Shown: positions 11,473-22,888, counted from the first letter of the stretch. The stretch: 64,000 nucleotides of DNA from Platerodrilus igneus (GCA_036346225.1 JARFIW010000835.1:1349829-1413828), one strand, 5' to 3'. The notes: generated by a model from the sequence alone, not told the origin. Program-made: numbers and translations.

Positions 11473-12639
11473 TTAGATTTTTGCTGAAGCGTATGAAGGT
11501 ACTTTGATTGCCAACGCTTCCAGAAACTTTGCTGTAACCGCTGGACTAGTTGCCAACGATTTAAACGATTAATCGCTACCTCAGTGACGTCCGTATCTGG
11601 AATGACAGAAATAGATTCGATGGTTAAAAAATGACTTGGGGTCAAACAAGATAAATCGTTAGGATCCGAATTAAGCGGACCTAATGGACGAGAGTTCAAA
11701 AGTGCTTCAATTTGCACTATAACAGTATTCAATTCTTCGTAAGTCAATTTTTGCTCACCAACTACCCGAGATAGGTAAGTTTTGACAGATTTAATTCCCG
11801 CCTCCCATAGCCCACCGAAGTGTGCAGCAGAAGGGGGGTAACGACCACTCAATGTTTTCTGCGTGTGCAGATTGTTTTAACAGTTCGCGTATTTTGGCTT
11901 CAGTACCTACAAAGTTGGTATCAAAGTCGCTGTACATGTGGATACACCCTCCCCGTCTAGAAATAAATCGACGGAAAGCGGCTACAAATGCCTCTGACGA
12001 CAAATCTGAAACCAATTCTAAATGCACTGCCTTAGTGCTGAAACAAACAAAGAGACAAATATACGCCTTTAACGGTTTGGCTCCTCGAACCCGACCCATT
12101 GTTATGCAAAAAGGGCCCCCAAAATCTACGCCAGTATGAAGAAATGCTTTTCCAGGAGTCACTCGCGAGGTAGGTAAATCTCCCATAGAAGGCACAATAG
12201 AAGTAGGATTAACCTTAAAACAAGGAATACATGCATGTAGACACTGTCTTATGGCTTTCCTAGCAGACAAAATCCAAAAATGCTGTTGCAATAATGACTG
12301 GGTTGTACGATTACCACAATGTAAATTTTTAATATCGCAATCCTGTATAATAAGAGTTGTTAGACGATGGAGCCGGAGAAAAAGTAAAGGATATTTTCCA
12401 TCATGTGATATGTCCGAATGTTTTAACCGACCGCCTACCCTGAAGAGTCCCCGACAATCTACGAATGGAGTATGAGAACGGAATTGTTTGGTAACTAAAT
12501 GTCCCTTGTTCAATTTTTCTAAAGCTTTCGCAAATGCATCGTTTTGAACATGTTTAACTAATAATTCTAACGCCGATGTTCTTTCTCGAAGTGTAATCGC
12601 ACCAGTTAATTTTCCATTAGGTGATTTGAGGTTGAACAC
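11433..12639 (-). pseudogene. BEL-1 integrase
   Basis: Integrase inserts the cDNA copy into the host genome. Reading on the minus strand, a zinc-binding region (HCGNR...CLHACIPC) is followed by the catalytic core with GVDFGGPF, STKAVHLELV, SDFDTNFVG and GGLWEAGIKSVK, giving the D, D and E positions. A frameshift near 11830 separates the first two catalytic residues from the third. The second motif reads SDFDTNF where the family usually has SDNGTNF. The N-terminal side is cut from RNase H by the insertion at 12640-14590. Confidence 0.88.
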
Positions 12640-14590
12640 AAAACGGCGGCGGTGAACGATTATTTTCCAAATTTTAACATTATTTTGTAATGTTAACGAA
12701 TAAACAAATCAATTAATTAATTAAAATTCAGTAACTTGCATAAAGTATAGACAAAAATTCCACAATAAATTACTTCATAAATAGTTAGGCTGCCTTATAA
12801 TAAAAGACCAGCTTTACAGATAGCTTCAGGCTACTAAACTATTAGAAATTCCAGCGGCAGTTCATCATTTAAAGGTCTACCCTCGTAAATCAAATACAAT
12901 AAACCTCTTAAAGTTTAGGTCGGTTACAGATTAACAAATCTGATAAAATTAAAATGTAATAAGAACTTTTAGCGTAAATAAAGGAAAGCAATTTTCAGTT
13001 TGAAAAGCCTAACCTTCTGAATACTTTCGTTGATTGACAGCGGGTTATAGAAAACGAAACATTATAAATAGCAAAAACTATTTCCAATTTGATTTGTTCA
13101 AATATTACTAGTAATTTTAAGTAGTCTGGAGACATCCATTGTATTTAAAATCCATTTCGGCTCAAGTAGGTTAGCCGGTCTTTGTTAATGGCAGACTACT
13201 GTCGCCATAGGTAGGTTCCACATTTCAATAATTAAGAAATTCGTAGAAGGGACAATATAATTTAAACCCTTGGGAAAATAATTGCTTCCGTGACTCTCAT
13301 CTAAAAAGGGGTTGGATTTGGTTTCTGAAATCTTGTTTTGTGGGAGGTTCTGTTCAGTCATTGGATAACAGAAAATGTCGTACATAATGATTAGGGTAGT
13401 AATTATTCTATATAACTTAATGCTTTAGCCAAAAGACAGAGTTTTTTCCAATGGTGCTGTCCGTGGTCAAGAAGTAGAAAAAAACGTAGTTCGCGGGTAG
13501 CGTTCTCCGGCATCACAGATATAATATTTCACTTCGTATCACGATATTAAAAATTGGAAAGGAGTGATTACTTTTCCAATTCGCAAGGGTCATGCCCATA
13601 TGTTCGCGGATTTATAGTGATACAAGGTAACTATTAAAAAGCTTGTAGGCGTGTGACACACAAGTAAGTGATATTGTCAAGATCCTGCCGGGTTCGTGTG
13701 CCAGTCAATTCTTTAAAAATTATAAACAGAAGCAACAAGCGAGATTCTCTTCCCAAATTTAAGAACTGTTCTACGTTGGAATACAAACCCTCAAACAATA
13801 GACAATTTTTAGTAAGTAAGTTTTTATAATTAAGTAGCATGTCCAATTTTTAGTTGGTTTGTTTGTTAGGACGTTTTAGCCATAAACCGTAGGATTAATT
13901 TAGTGTAAGATTTATAATATAAGTTTTCGTTCATCTACAAGTGTTTGGGAACTACTCATGTACTCAAAATTTTCATAAATTCTATAGTCACCTATTCACT
14001 TAAATTTCTAAATTCAAATCAATGAATGTAAGAGGTTCACGTTTCTTGCTCTGTGAATTAAATAGTTTTGTTTGCCGTTGATTAAGTCAATAGTTTTTCT
14101 TATTTTTTATAAGTAGTAAAAAAGTAAGGAATTGATTAAAAGGAACAATTGTCCTCCTTGGGATAACAAGTCTCTCAAGGTTTTGTACGAACATTTGGAC
14201 ATTCTCGACTTGTCTGGCGCCTTTGGCAATTGTCATTAAACCACAATATTTTATGAAAGGTAAGTGCCGAATTTTTTTGTAGTATATTATAAATTAATTT
14301 AACCCTTTTTTTCAAATTTTAACCCTCTATATGATCCACGACCTTCCGCTAGCTAGTACCGGTGACCCCCTTTAATTTTTGTTTTACAGGCCGCCCCCAT
14401 TTTATAATTTTACTGGAAAATACATACTTAGTAGCTTTTCCGCCTGTATCAAAATTCATGGCGCCCAACGTCTTTGGGATTACGTATGTAACAAAATTCT
14501 TGGCGCCCAACGTCTTTAAGATTACGTATGTAACAAAACTCTTGACGCCCAACGTCCTTGGGTCTTGTTTTTTTGAGCTTTTCCACCTGT
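12640..14590. mobile_element. Non-coding insertion inside BEL-1 pol
   Basis: The BEL-1 frame runs up to about 14590 and resumes at 12639. Comparison with BEL-2, where the same part of pol is continuous, shows the interval is extra DNA. It is AT-rich with no coding potential. Its right end carries three 42-bp repeats with a primer-site-like motif and finishes in CACCTGTAACA, an LTR-style end for a plus-strand element. I infer a non-autonomous or badly decayed LTR element. The left boundary is approximate. Confidence 0.6.
14459..14584 (+). repeat. Triple 42-bp repeat with tRNA-Lys primer-site-like motif
   Basis: TGGCGCCCAACGT occurs at 14459, 14501 and (as TGACGCCCAACGT) 14543, each preceded by TGTAACAAAAYTC or TGTATCAAAATTC. 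The spacing is exactly 42 bases, which also makes a 14-residue repeat in the overlapping minus frame. The motif equals the start of the primer site complementary to tRNA-Lys in many retroelements, and the preceding TGTAACA looks like an LTR end. Confidence 0.85.
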
Positions 14591-15258
14591 AACAAAATCT
14601 TTTGCAAATCGGAGAATGTATCTAACAAAGAAGTCAAAACGTAATTCGAGGGTTCGATGGCAATCAACACGACTTTTGCTTCGGTAGAACTTTGTGACAA
14701 TTCTGATGCTGAATTATCAAGAAATGGTTGTTTAGGCCATTCTTCCAAAGATAATTTTAACCACACAGGACCCGCCCACCATAGCGGATGATCGATAAGT
14801 TCAATTGCAGAAAGGCTTCTAGAGACACAATCGGCAGGGTTGTCTTGTGATTTGACATGATTCCAATTAGAAGGTGCAACTAGCGATTGAAATTGTGCAA
14901 TTCTATTTGCAACAAAGGTTTTTCATTTATTAGATGGCGATTTTAACCATGAAAGTGTTATTGTAGAATCTGACCAAACAAAGATGCTGCTAAATTCTAA
15001 CTTGAAATATGTTTTCCACGCATACTCTACGAGATTTGCGAGTAGAACTGCTGCACACAACTCTAACCGTGGCAACGAAACTTTGTTTATGGGCGCAACT
15101 TTACTTTTTGCACAAACTAAATACACAAAAACATTATCATTTTTGTCAAAACAACGAAAATAAACATCAGATGCATAACCTGCTTTTGAGGCATCGCAAA
15201 AGGCGTGTAACTCAATGCTCTTTAAGTCTTTAGAAATCAACTGACGAGAAATTTTCAA
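14590..15258 (-). pseudogene. BEL-1 RNase H and connection region
   Basis: RNase H removes the RNA strand during reverse transcription. The minus-strand frame at 14923-15258 has LHAFCDASKAGYA, VAPINKVSLPRLELCAAVLLA and VWSDSTITLSWL, the Pao-type RNase H signature with its acidic residues (CDAS, LEL, SDST). The following frame (14766-14590) is the connection toward integrase and ends at the inserted element. A short gap with frameshifts separates it from RT. Confidence 0.85.
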
Positions 15259-15420
15259 CTTGGATAAGAATGGAAGTTACAATAAATACTTGTCCCATTG
15301 ATGAATAAGTTTTTCGGGGGGGCTGGACGTCCCAATTAATTCCCAAAATCCATAAACGCTGAACTAAATGTTTAATAAAAAATGTAACAAGAGTTAAGAA
15401 ACCTAGGGGGATTGAAAATT

Positions 15421-16532
15421 CTAGCTAGTGTCGAGAGAACGTTCTTTTTGTACAAGGACGCTCACTAATTTGTATATCGTATGAAAAACATCTGAATCGG
15501 AACACCATTTGAACCCTACCACCTTTACTAGCGGAATTTGTTCTTGACTAAACGTGAGCGGTGGTTGTTCGATTTGTGAATTGGGTATATTTGACAAGAC
15601 AAGGGTGAAATTACTATTCCATTTCCTAAATTCAAAACCACCAAACTTACATAATTCAGTCAGTTCTTGAACTAGCAAGTTGGTTTCTTCATCAGTTTCA
15701 CAACCACTGATGTCATCTACGTATGAGTTGGACGATAAAACAAGTGAAGCGCGGTGGTAACGAACCGCTTCCAATCTCGCTAATTCTTGGATTATACGAA
15801 GAGCAAGAAAAGGAGAAGCTTTTATCCCATAAGTATTGGTGTTCAATCGATAATCAACAATGGATCAGATGAATCAAATCTCCACAAAATACGTTGGAAA
15901 TCTCGATGTTCTGGTATAATCTCGATCTGGCGATACATTTGTTTGATATCCGCAGTGAAAGCAATGTTGTGAATCCGAAACTGCAATAGAAGTTCAAAAA
16001 TATCCGTTTGTAGTGATTTTCTTTGTAACAACGTGTCATTTAGTGAAATACCGTCTGAGGTTTTTGCACTTGCATCGAACACACTTAATTTAGTTGTTGT
16101 GCTCTCTGGCTTTATTACCGCATGATGTGGAATGTAATAAACAGGACTACTATCCAACGAAAGAAGAGGTACAGGACTCATGTGTCTTGTGTTTATGTAA
16201 TCTTGCATGAAAAGATTGTATGACGCTCGTAAATCCGAGTCATTCTGCAAACGTCTTTCCAACCCCAAAAAGCGACGTAAAGCGATTGCACGAGAATCAG
16301 TAAAAATTGGTTGTGGTCCTTTAAAAGGCAATGAAACCATAAACCGACCTGCATCGTTTCTAGAAAAAGTTTCAACAATCGTCTTTTCGCACAATACGTT
16401 TTCTGCATTTTCCTGTACGTGAGCAGGAACACTTTCCAGCTCCCAAAAACGAATTATCGTTTCTTCTATTGGTTCCACATAAGCACACAACGAAGTAGAA
16501 ATAGTTTCTGAACAATCTACTTGTCCAGTCAC
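15421..16532 (-). pseudogene. BEL-1 reverse transcriptase
   Basis: Reverse transcriptase of the Pao family. Minus-strand frames show RFWELESVP and GRFMVSLPFK upstream, then YIPHHAVIKP, VFDASAKT, TADIKQMYRQIEI (the first catalytic aspartate) and, after a frameshift near 15845, YGIKASPFLALR and SYVDDISGCET carrying the YVDD active site. One residue seems to be missing before VFDASAKT (KLSVFD, where the BEL-2 copy reads KIRVVFD). All core RT blocks are recognisable, but no single frame covers the domain. Confidence 0.9.
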
Positions 16533-16623
16533 AATCCAACCAAATTGGTGCGAATGGCCACCGGTTCGTCTTGTTGGCCGATCCGAGATTCGTTCAACAA
16601 AGTTTGTGCGAAAATGTTTGCTC

Positions 16624-17243
16624 CTAACAACAAATCAATTTTCGCAGGTTCAAATACTTTTGATCGGCTAATTGTAATCTATCGATATGATCCCAATGGC
16701 GTTTCGATAAAAGTGTGTCCGGTAGTTGACCACATATTTCCTGTAAAACAAAAAATTCTAAATTGAAATTGAATTGAGTTTCAGCCTGATTACAAGAATG
16801 AATACGACACGATAAGCTAACACTGATAGCAGACGTATTCAATCCCAAACCTTGAACTTTTGCTAAGTTTTTATGCTTCTGCAAAGAAAGCCTTTGACGA
16901 CACTTTTCTGTTATGAAATTTGACATACTCCCATTATCTAAGAGTACCCTAACAGTTTGTAGTTTTCCAAAACCATCGATAATCGCTACCTGAGCAGTAG
17001 CTAACAAAGTTGTTGTACTGGCAACTGAACGAGAAAAGAATGAACTAACTTCAGGCTTCTGCATCGAAAACGCAGAAGCTTCACTTGTTTTATTCCTTTT
17101 AACCATTTTTTTTTTGTATGATCCGCTGATGTAGTAGGAGAGGTATTTGCATTCTCAAAATGCAACAAAGTGTGGTGTGGTTTACGACATTTTTTACAAA
17201 CAACCTTTGACTGGCAATTTTTGACACGATGCGAACTACACAA
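16624..17243 (-). pseudogene. BEL-1 gag zinc knuckles and aspartic protease
   Basis: The frame at 17001-17243 holds the end of a CCHC knuckle and a CKKCRKPHHTLLHF finger typical of Pao gag. The next frame (16624-17106) carries a retropepsin-like protease whose active site reads VRVLLDNGSMSNFI; the family normally has D-S-G, so DNG is a substitution. The protease would mature the polyprotein. The two frames overlap and are offset by a frameshift. Confidence 0.82.
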
Positions 17244-17249
17244 ACAATT

Positions 17250-18365
17250 TCAACAGAGATTATTCTTTTCAACGAAATCAAATCGTTCCTGGCTGGATTT
17301 ACCAAGAAACTTTTTGCAACCATAAATTAAGTGCGAGTCATTACAGACTATGCATTTGTTAGGAGACGTCGTAGATACAAACGTCCCGCGAGTTGAATTT
17401 TGTTTATTCCAAGTTGAAGGCTCACTTTTACTTTTAGTCACAAAGTTGACGGTTTTCGGTGCTTGTTGAGACATCAAATCGTTTATCTCTAAAGCCTTAC
17501 ACGATTGATCTAAGAACGTTCTTAATTCTTGAAAACGTGGTATTTCACTTGTATTTTGCATTTCGAAAGGTTAGATTCAGACACCGCCAAACGGCGGTGT
17601 CTGAATCTAACCTTTGTAATAGCCAATTGAAAAGAAAATCAAACAGATCGACATTTTCAAAATTTTTAAAGCGCTAGAGCTTTTAACGAATACGTTTAAT
17701 AAGCACCGTAAACTATCCGACGTGGCAGAATTCAATTTGGGAGCCTTTTCCATGCAATTTAAATAATTTGTAACAATTATTCTTTTATTTTCATAGCGAT
17801 CTAAAATAATATTTAGGGCAATTTCATAATGTTTAACGAATTGTTTAGATTTGTCATCTAAACTGTTTAACAAAAAATAGAACTTTTCAATAGGAGAAAG
17901 TTTCTGATTTGAATCGATCAAAGTACAAAACGAATTGTAATATGATTCAAAATCTTCAATTTTCCCATTAAAATTTATTAATGAAATTGTCAGCAAGCGT
18001 ATGTTGTTTGTGGCGGACTGTGAATTATCCACTAATAATGCTAGAGACACTTTAGTTTCAAACTGCTTTTGACATTGAGTGAACCGTGTTCAAATCTGCA
18101 AGAAGTATTTATTTAAGTTAATTCAAATACTCGAAATTTCTTCGATAAAATTATCGTCTAAGATGCATTCTGTATACAATTTGTCAAAATCTGATATAAT
18201 CTGCAAAGTTAGTTGCTTACCAGCCTCAATTTCAGCATAAGTATCACCGATCTCATCTAAATTAGATAATGCATTTTGTAATGCTATCAATCTACTTAAC
18301 GTAAATTTACCTTGAAAAATCAACCTTTCTGTGGTAACTGCCATGGTGAAGGAGTTCAATACCAC
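17250..18365 (-). pseudogene. BEL-1 gag
   Basis: Gag forms the intracellular particle that packages the element RNA. Three minus-strand frames cover it: an N-terminal piece (18123-18365), a capsid-like region (17607-18050) with INFNGKIEDFESYYNSF and LSPIEKFYFLLNSL, and a C-terminal piece (17250-17561) with PRFQELRTFLDQSCKALE and a CIVCNDSHLIYGCKKF finger. BEL-2 gag at 48869 downward shows the same segments in one frame. A small inverted duplication at 17569-17619 breaks the frame between the second and third pieces. Confidence 0.85.
17569..17619. repeat. Perfect 23-bp hairpin inside BEL-1 gag
   Basis: AAAGGTTAGATTCAGACACC plus GCC, then AAAC, then the exact reverse complement. One arm matches the expected gag coding sequence and the other is an extra inverted copy, so a local template switch during copying is the simplest origin. 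It shifts the gag frame. Confidence 0.92.
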
Positions 18366-18940
18366 CTAAAGCAACAAAGCGGCAACTGCAAGTTTTAAAA
18401 TTCTATAGGAAAAGGTCGTTATTCTGACCACGCAAAGAAGTGATCTCTGAGCAATAAATGACAAGTACTGTTTCTATAAACAATATAATGCCGCTGTAAA
18501 ATGCATGTGCACGAAATTGAAATTGGAAAATGCCTAAATCTCTTAAAAGAAATAACAACAAGACCTGTAAAAACACCGTACAGGCAAAGATAACAATGAA
18601 TAACGACGCCACAACCATAAACCACGTGTCTATTACCCGAAACGTTTAACACCGTTTAACACCCCGACCGTATACCTGTTCCACAAGCTCACACAAAATG
18701 CTATTCAGTGCTGTTACTATTTATCTTAATTAAATTCCCGAATTGAACTTCAACATGAAGTAAATAGTATACAAAACGAAAATTTACTTAAATTGTAAAA
18801 CAAACCAAACAAATTGTTCTAAGAACTTCTAAGCAAATGTCTATAAGTTTAAAACAATAAGAATTTATAGCACCCTCCCAATCAAAAAACAATGGAAATC
18901 AAGGAATTGGGGCGCGAAATTCAATTTAACAAAAGGAATT

Positions 18941-18958
18941 CAATCTGCTCGGAAACCA
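18941..18958 (-). promoter_or_regulatory. BEL-1 primer-binding site (putative)
   Basis: Three bases inside the 5' LTR the minus strand reads TGGTTTCCGAGCAGATTG. A TGG start at this position is expected for pairing with the CCA tail of a tRNA. I could not assign the tRNA. Confidence 0.55.
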
Positions 18959-18961
18959 ACA

Positions 18962-19239
18962 TGTTGGATCAAAGGATGCGTAATGCATTACTTAACATAA
19001 ACACTTACTTTGATTTCCTCTAATGATGATGTGGACTGTAATTAGGTTAACTGTATTGCGAGCTTAACGGCATTATTTTATTGTCAATGAGCACTCACGA
19101 TACGAAACTCATTTTTCCCTTCCGGTGGTTCAAACATAACAACCCAACACCTTCGTCGGCTGCCAGTTTTAAGTCCTTTCATGATTTCTAAAGGAAGAGG
19201 TTAACAAGGATCAAGAAAAGAGAGACAGGAGCCCGAACA
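18962..19239 (-). repeat. BEL-1 5' LTR
   Basis: A 278-bp LTR with TGTT...AACA ends, matching the two outer parts of the sequence at 10132-11111. Minus-strand transcription of the element would start here. Confidence 0.9.
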
Positions 19240-19400
19240 CTAACAAAGCCACAAAAGATATAAATCCACAAATATACAAACAGACAAATAGGCAAGCAAA
19301 CAAAACCAGACAAAAAAAATAAACAAAGACGTAGGAAACGAAAAAAAAGCGTTCATTCCAATAAAAAACCGAACGAATAACTCAGCAAACAGAAATGCAA
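19240..19400. repeat. AAAC-rich low-complexity tract (right part)
   Basis: The same A/C-biased composition as 9480-10131 resumes just outside the BEL-1 5' LTR, so BEL-1 appears to have landed inside a single AAAC-rich tract. Confidence 0.7.
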
Positions 19401-20760
19401 AAAAAATTGTAATATTTTTAAAAAAATATTTAAACTCGCAAAGAAAGGAACATCTAGCCGAACCTATTTCAATATAGAACCGGCTGCATTTCTCTTATTG
19501 ATAATAATACAGAGCGTCATGTAAGTACGCTTTTTTTAATAACATGGCAATTTTTTCTAAAATGTCCTGTAAAATATAGGTAACCCCTATATTGAAAGAA
19601 TGAACAAATTGAGTAGAATCCAAATTTGAAATAATCTATACGGTGTTCTACTTAATAAAACATGTCAGATTCGTCCTGTATATATGTGACACCCTGTGTA
19701 GGTATCTAAAATAAATAAAAAATTTCCGCCTCAAAGCTATTCCTACCCAAAGTTTTGTTTTCTCATTGTATTAAATAATAGAAATATCTTACATTGTCAC
19801 AGTAATTGCATACCCAATATATGTGTACCTATAGATTTATTTTTGCATATTATTAATAATAATAATAATAAAGAAAATAAAAACAGTGTTTGTTGTATGG
19901 CTCTATTGTTCCAGGGGAGTTTCAACACGATACATCTCTAGACGTTATTTAAAAAAGAGAGCGATTACCTCAAACTAACCGCTGCCTGTTGTAACCTAAT
20001 TCTATTCTTTTCAAGGTAAAATATATCAACGAAAAAATTGTCCTGTGTAGTTTAAAATTTTAATTGTACGCCCACGCGTTCTGTTGGTATAAGTGTCTTC
20101 GAACTGCCATTGCCACTCTATTACTAAACCAGTCAATAGGAATAACTTTCTAAAATTCGGAACGCACTAATTAGTAGGTGGCAATTATTAATAATTGACT
20201 TCAAATTTAAATTGAGCGTATACTTATTAATGATGGAAATGTAGTGATTGTACAATAACTACAGGAGTAATTTTACAGCTTTCTGATTTTGTTAGCAGCT
20301 GGTTTGTCATTAATATGTATTCGAATTTTGCTACTTACAACTGCTGTATCTATTATTTATATATTACAAATGATGTTTCTTGAGACCTTAGGGGAGGCAG
20401 GTGTTGCATGTGCAACATACGCACCTGTAAGATTGTCTTACAGATATAAACAAGCAATCCACCCACTCTCTGCAACAAATGGACTAATTTATTACGTGCG
20501 TTTTAATTGGAGTTAGCTTGTTTTTTTTTCATGAAGGATTTATGTCGTATTTGAAAAGGTTTGATTAGTAAATTTATTTTTAGTAATTGAGACTCCTGTA
20601 AGTATTAGCAAGTATTGGGTTATTCTCAATAAGATTTAAAAATTTGACGCCACGCATTGTGGCAACAGACACTTATTTTAAAGTAATAGGATGCTTGTGA
20701 GATCAATACAACATTTTACTTAAAACAAAAAACAATAATTCAAGAATCATTTTTATAGTT
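19400..20760. other. AT-rich sequence with (AAT)n and small hairpins
   Basis: No gene is supported. An AAT run lies at about 19850-19872. Two small adjacent hairpins lie near 20399-20443: an imperfect one bounded by CAGGTG and CACCTG, and a perfect one, CTGTAAGA-TTG-TCTTACAG. A plus-strand frame at 20289-20516 spans them and has no recognisable motif. Confidence 0.5.
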
Positions 20761-20764
20761 CTAT

Positions 20765-20978
20765 ACTTCCTTCATCATTAGTTTTTCAGTCCTGCAACTC
20801 GTTGGACGCGTATTTCCATTACATTCTATTCTGAGCTAACCTACGCATTTCCCTGAAATTCCTGCAGACTACATTTTTGACTGTCTGTGTGCAATAGTCT
20901 AACCTAGGTTTACCTCTACCTCTCTATTCTCCGCTTCTAATACATCCCACACTATTCCCTCATGCTTTAGAACGTGTT
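20765..20978 (-). mobile_element. RTE-type LINE 3' end, part split by the Polinton-like element
   Basis: Read on the minus strand this matches the 3' end of the RTE copy at 36660-36880: CATGAGGGAATAGTG, TTTCAGGGAAATGCGTAGGTTAGCTCAGAATAG, then CAACGAGTTG...CTAATGATGA. The upstream continuation of this same LINE lies at 25811-25990, beyond the inserted Polinton-like element. Confidence 0.8.
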
Positions 20979-21690
20979 AGTAGAGGGAAAGCAAGAATCC
21001 TGAAACCTCATTTCCACCAGCATCCTCATCTTCACACACATTCTGGACCAAATAGATTTCTTCGACTAGCTATTTCATCTTTCGAGATAAATCTATCTTG
21101 TTTGGTGTCAATTAATATTAAATTATTCTCAGCTACCTGAATTTCTAAGATTTTTTTTAGTTAGCATCACTTCCTAAGGCGGTACGCCAATTTTAAGAAT
21201 TTTTACCGGTAACATTCTGAAACAAATAGTTTTTTTCGACTATAGCCATTTCATCTTTCGCGATAAATCGATCTTTTATTGGTATCAATTAATATTAGAT
21301 TTTTCTCAGCTACCTGAATTTCTAAGAATTTTTTAGATAGCACCACCTTCCAGGGAGCTACCCTCATTTTAAGATTTTCTGCTGGTAGCGATTTTTGGTC
21401 CTCCGCATAAATTTTTTTGCCATGCGATACATCAAATTAGTCTAGAATTTTATGCAGAATTCGAATCTACAAACAGATTTAAAATTGGACCACCTCTTAC
21501 CGTTTTACACACATACCCTCTAGCGAATATATAAAAGATTATTTTTGTTTCTTTCGAGATAAATCTATTTTGTTTGGTATTAATTAATATTAGATTTTTC
21601 TTAGCTATCCGAATTTCTAGGAATTTTTTAGATAGCATCATCCCCCAGGAAGCTACCCTCATTTTAAGAACTTTTGCCAACTGGTTTTTT
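20979..21690 (+). repeat. Left terminal inverted repeat of the Polinton-like element
   Basis: Mirror image of about 25105-25810. It contains repeated modules built around CTACCTGAATTTCTA, TTAATATTAGATTTTTCTCAG and CTTTCGAGATAAATC; at least three copies of the module occur in this arm. A related module continues inside the arm at about 21730-21860 (CAAACAGATTTAAAAT...CCGTTTTACACACATACC, seen twice). Confidence 0.88.
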
Positions 21691-21871
21691 AATCATCCCC
21701 TATATACTTTTTAGGGGGTTTGAGATAGGGATTCATCTTACCGTTTTACGCAGAATCCTAATCTGCAAACAGATTTAAAATCTGACCGCCCCTTACCGTT
21801 TTACACACATACCTTTTAGCGAACATATAAACGATTATTTTTATTTATTTCGAAATAAATAGCAAATTAAG

Positions 21872-22865
21872 TTGTCCGAAACACCAGAGGAAAAGGAAAA
21901 ATTGTTAAAATATGTGCTTTCGGCTTTTAATTTTAACTATTTACATGTAAATTATTTGGAGATAGTAGAGGAGGAAGACAGCCAAGGTAAAATAAAAATC
22001 TTACACAAGTGCTACATTAAAGCAGGTAGTACATATTTTACACAATCTGCAGCACCATATTCTACAATTCCAAAAGAAATAATCATTTCGGAATTGGGGT
22101 TGATAAATGCGCCTAACGTTCACCCAGAGGATGTACGACAACGCGAGTTAAGGTTCGTGGCTTCGAGCGGTCTTTTTTAAAAAGACTTCTTTGAACTTTA
22201 ACAAATTTATTTGGTTTAATACAGAAGTTAATTATTGAATTTTAACAAACTTGAATAATAAGTCTAAGTCGAAATACATTAATTAATTTGTACAGTGAGC
22301 TATCAGTGAACTGCAAGGTAAAAGCTGTACGTCTGATGAACTGACTGGGAGTGGAGCTCCTGGTCCTTATATAACTTTCTCCCCCTCACAATTCTGTGGG
22401 AACCTGCGGACGTAATGTCCGCCTACACTTCATAATACATAGTTGCTATCTTAAAAGCTATTCATAATTACAATGTTGCAGGCTTATTCTGCGTAATCTC
22501 GGTACGTGACATCCGACGACCGTCTGTGACCTGACTTTTGCAGTGTCACTTATCCTTGTGCTACTTTGTAGCGTTTCCACTCGTGGGAACTGAAATCATC
22601 ATAATATAATGTAATAAAATGTTGCAACGACATTGTTGCACTGTCCTAACATTTCCTAATGTTTCCTAATATTTCCTAATACAGATATTAGTTTTATATA
22701 TATAATAGATGGGGGTTCCTATAACTCGCGTAAATATTGACAGTAAACTCTATCCGTTTACGCTAAAGAAAATTGCCCCATTATGCACGCCATATGCTGT
22801 AAGTGAAAAAAAACAGGATCCAAAAGATTATTTTATGTGCCGGTAGACTGACTTAGATACATCAG
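21872..22865 (+). pseudogene. Unidentified Polinton-like ORF A, split by an LTR
   Basis: A plus-strand frame starts just inside the inverted repeat (SETPEEKEKLLKYVLSAF...), with no certain ATG: the first codon is TTG. It is interrupted after VHPEDVRQR by the solo LTR at 22146. Discounting the LTR and one copy of its 4-bp duplication, the frame continues from 22731 to a stop near 22860. That makes it a real coding region of the host element before the LTR landed. I do not recognise the protein. No zinc finger, transmembrane segment or catalytic motif stands out. Confidence 0.6.
22146..22726 (-). mobile_element. Solo LTR, gypsy/errantivirus-like, copy 1
   Basis: The 581-bp unit has ends AGTTA...TAACT and a 4-bp duplication, CGCG, on each side. 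On the minus strand it has LTR organisation: a TATATAAGG box, an initiator-like CAGTCAGTTC about 30 bases on, and AATAAA near the 3' end. AGTTA/TAACT ends with a 4-bp alternating pyrimidine-purine target are known for the insect gypsy (errantivirus) group. A second copy lies at 27632-28215. No internal region is attached, so this is a solo LTR; related non-autonomous elements cannot be excluded. Confidence 0.78.
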
Positions 22866-22888
22866 AGTTCTAAAAGCTGTATGCATTT

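Larger units (their letters stand above)
10132..19239 (-). mobile_element. BEL/Pao LTR retrotransposon BEL-1
   Basis: A complete-length but inactive LTR retrotransposon on the minus strand. Order read on the minus strand: 5' LTR (18962-19239), primer site, gag, protease, reverse transcriptase, RNase H, integrase, a DUF5641-type tail, polypurine tract, 3' LTR (10132-11111). The RT-RNase H-integrase order and the gag zinc-finger style are those of the Pao superfamily. Frameshifts and stops occur in every domain. A sequence of about 700 bp interrupts the 3' LTR and another of about 1.9 kb interrupts pol. Flanking CCAAC and CTAAC may be a decayed 5-bp target duplication. Confidence 0.9.
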
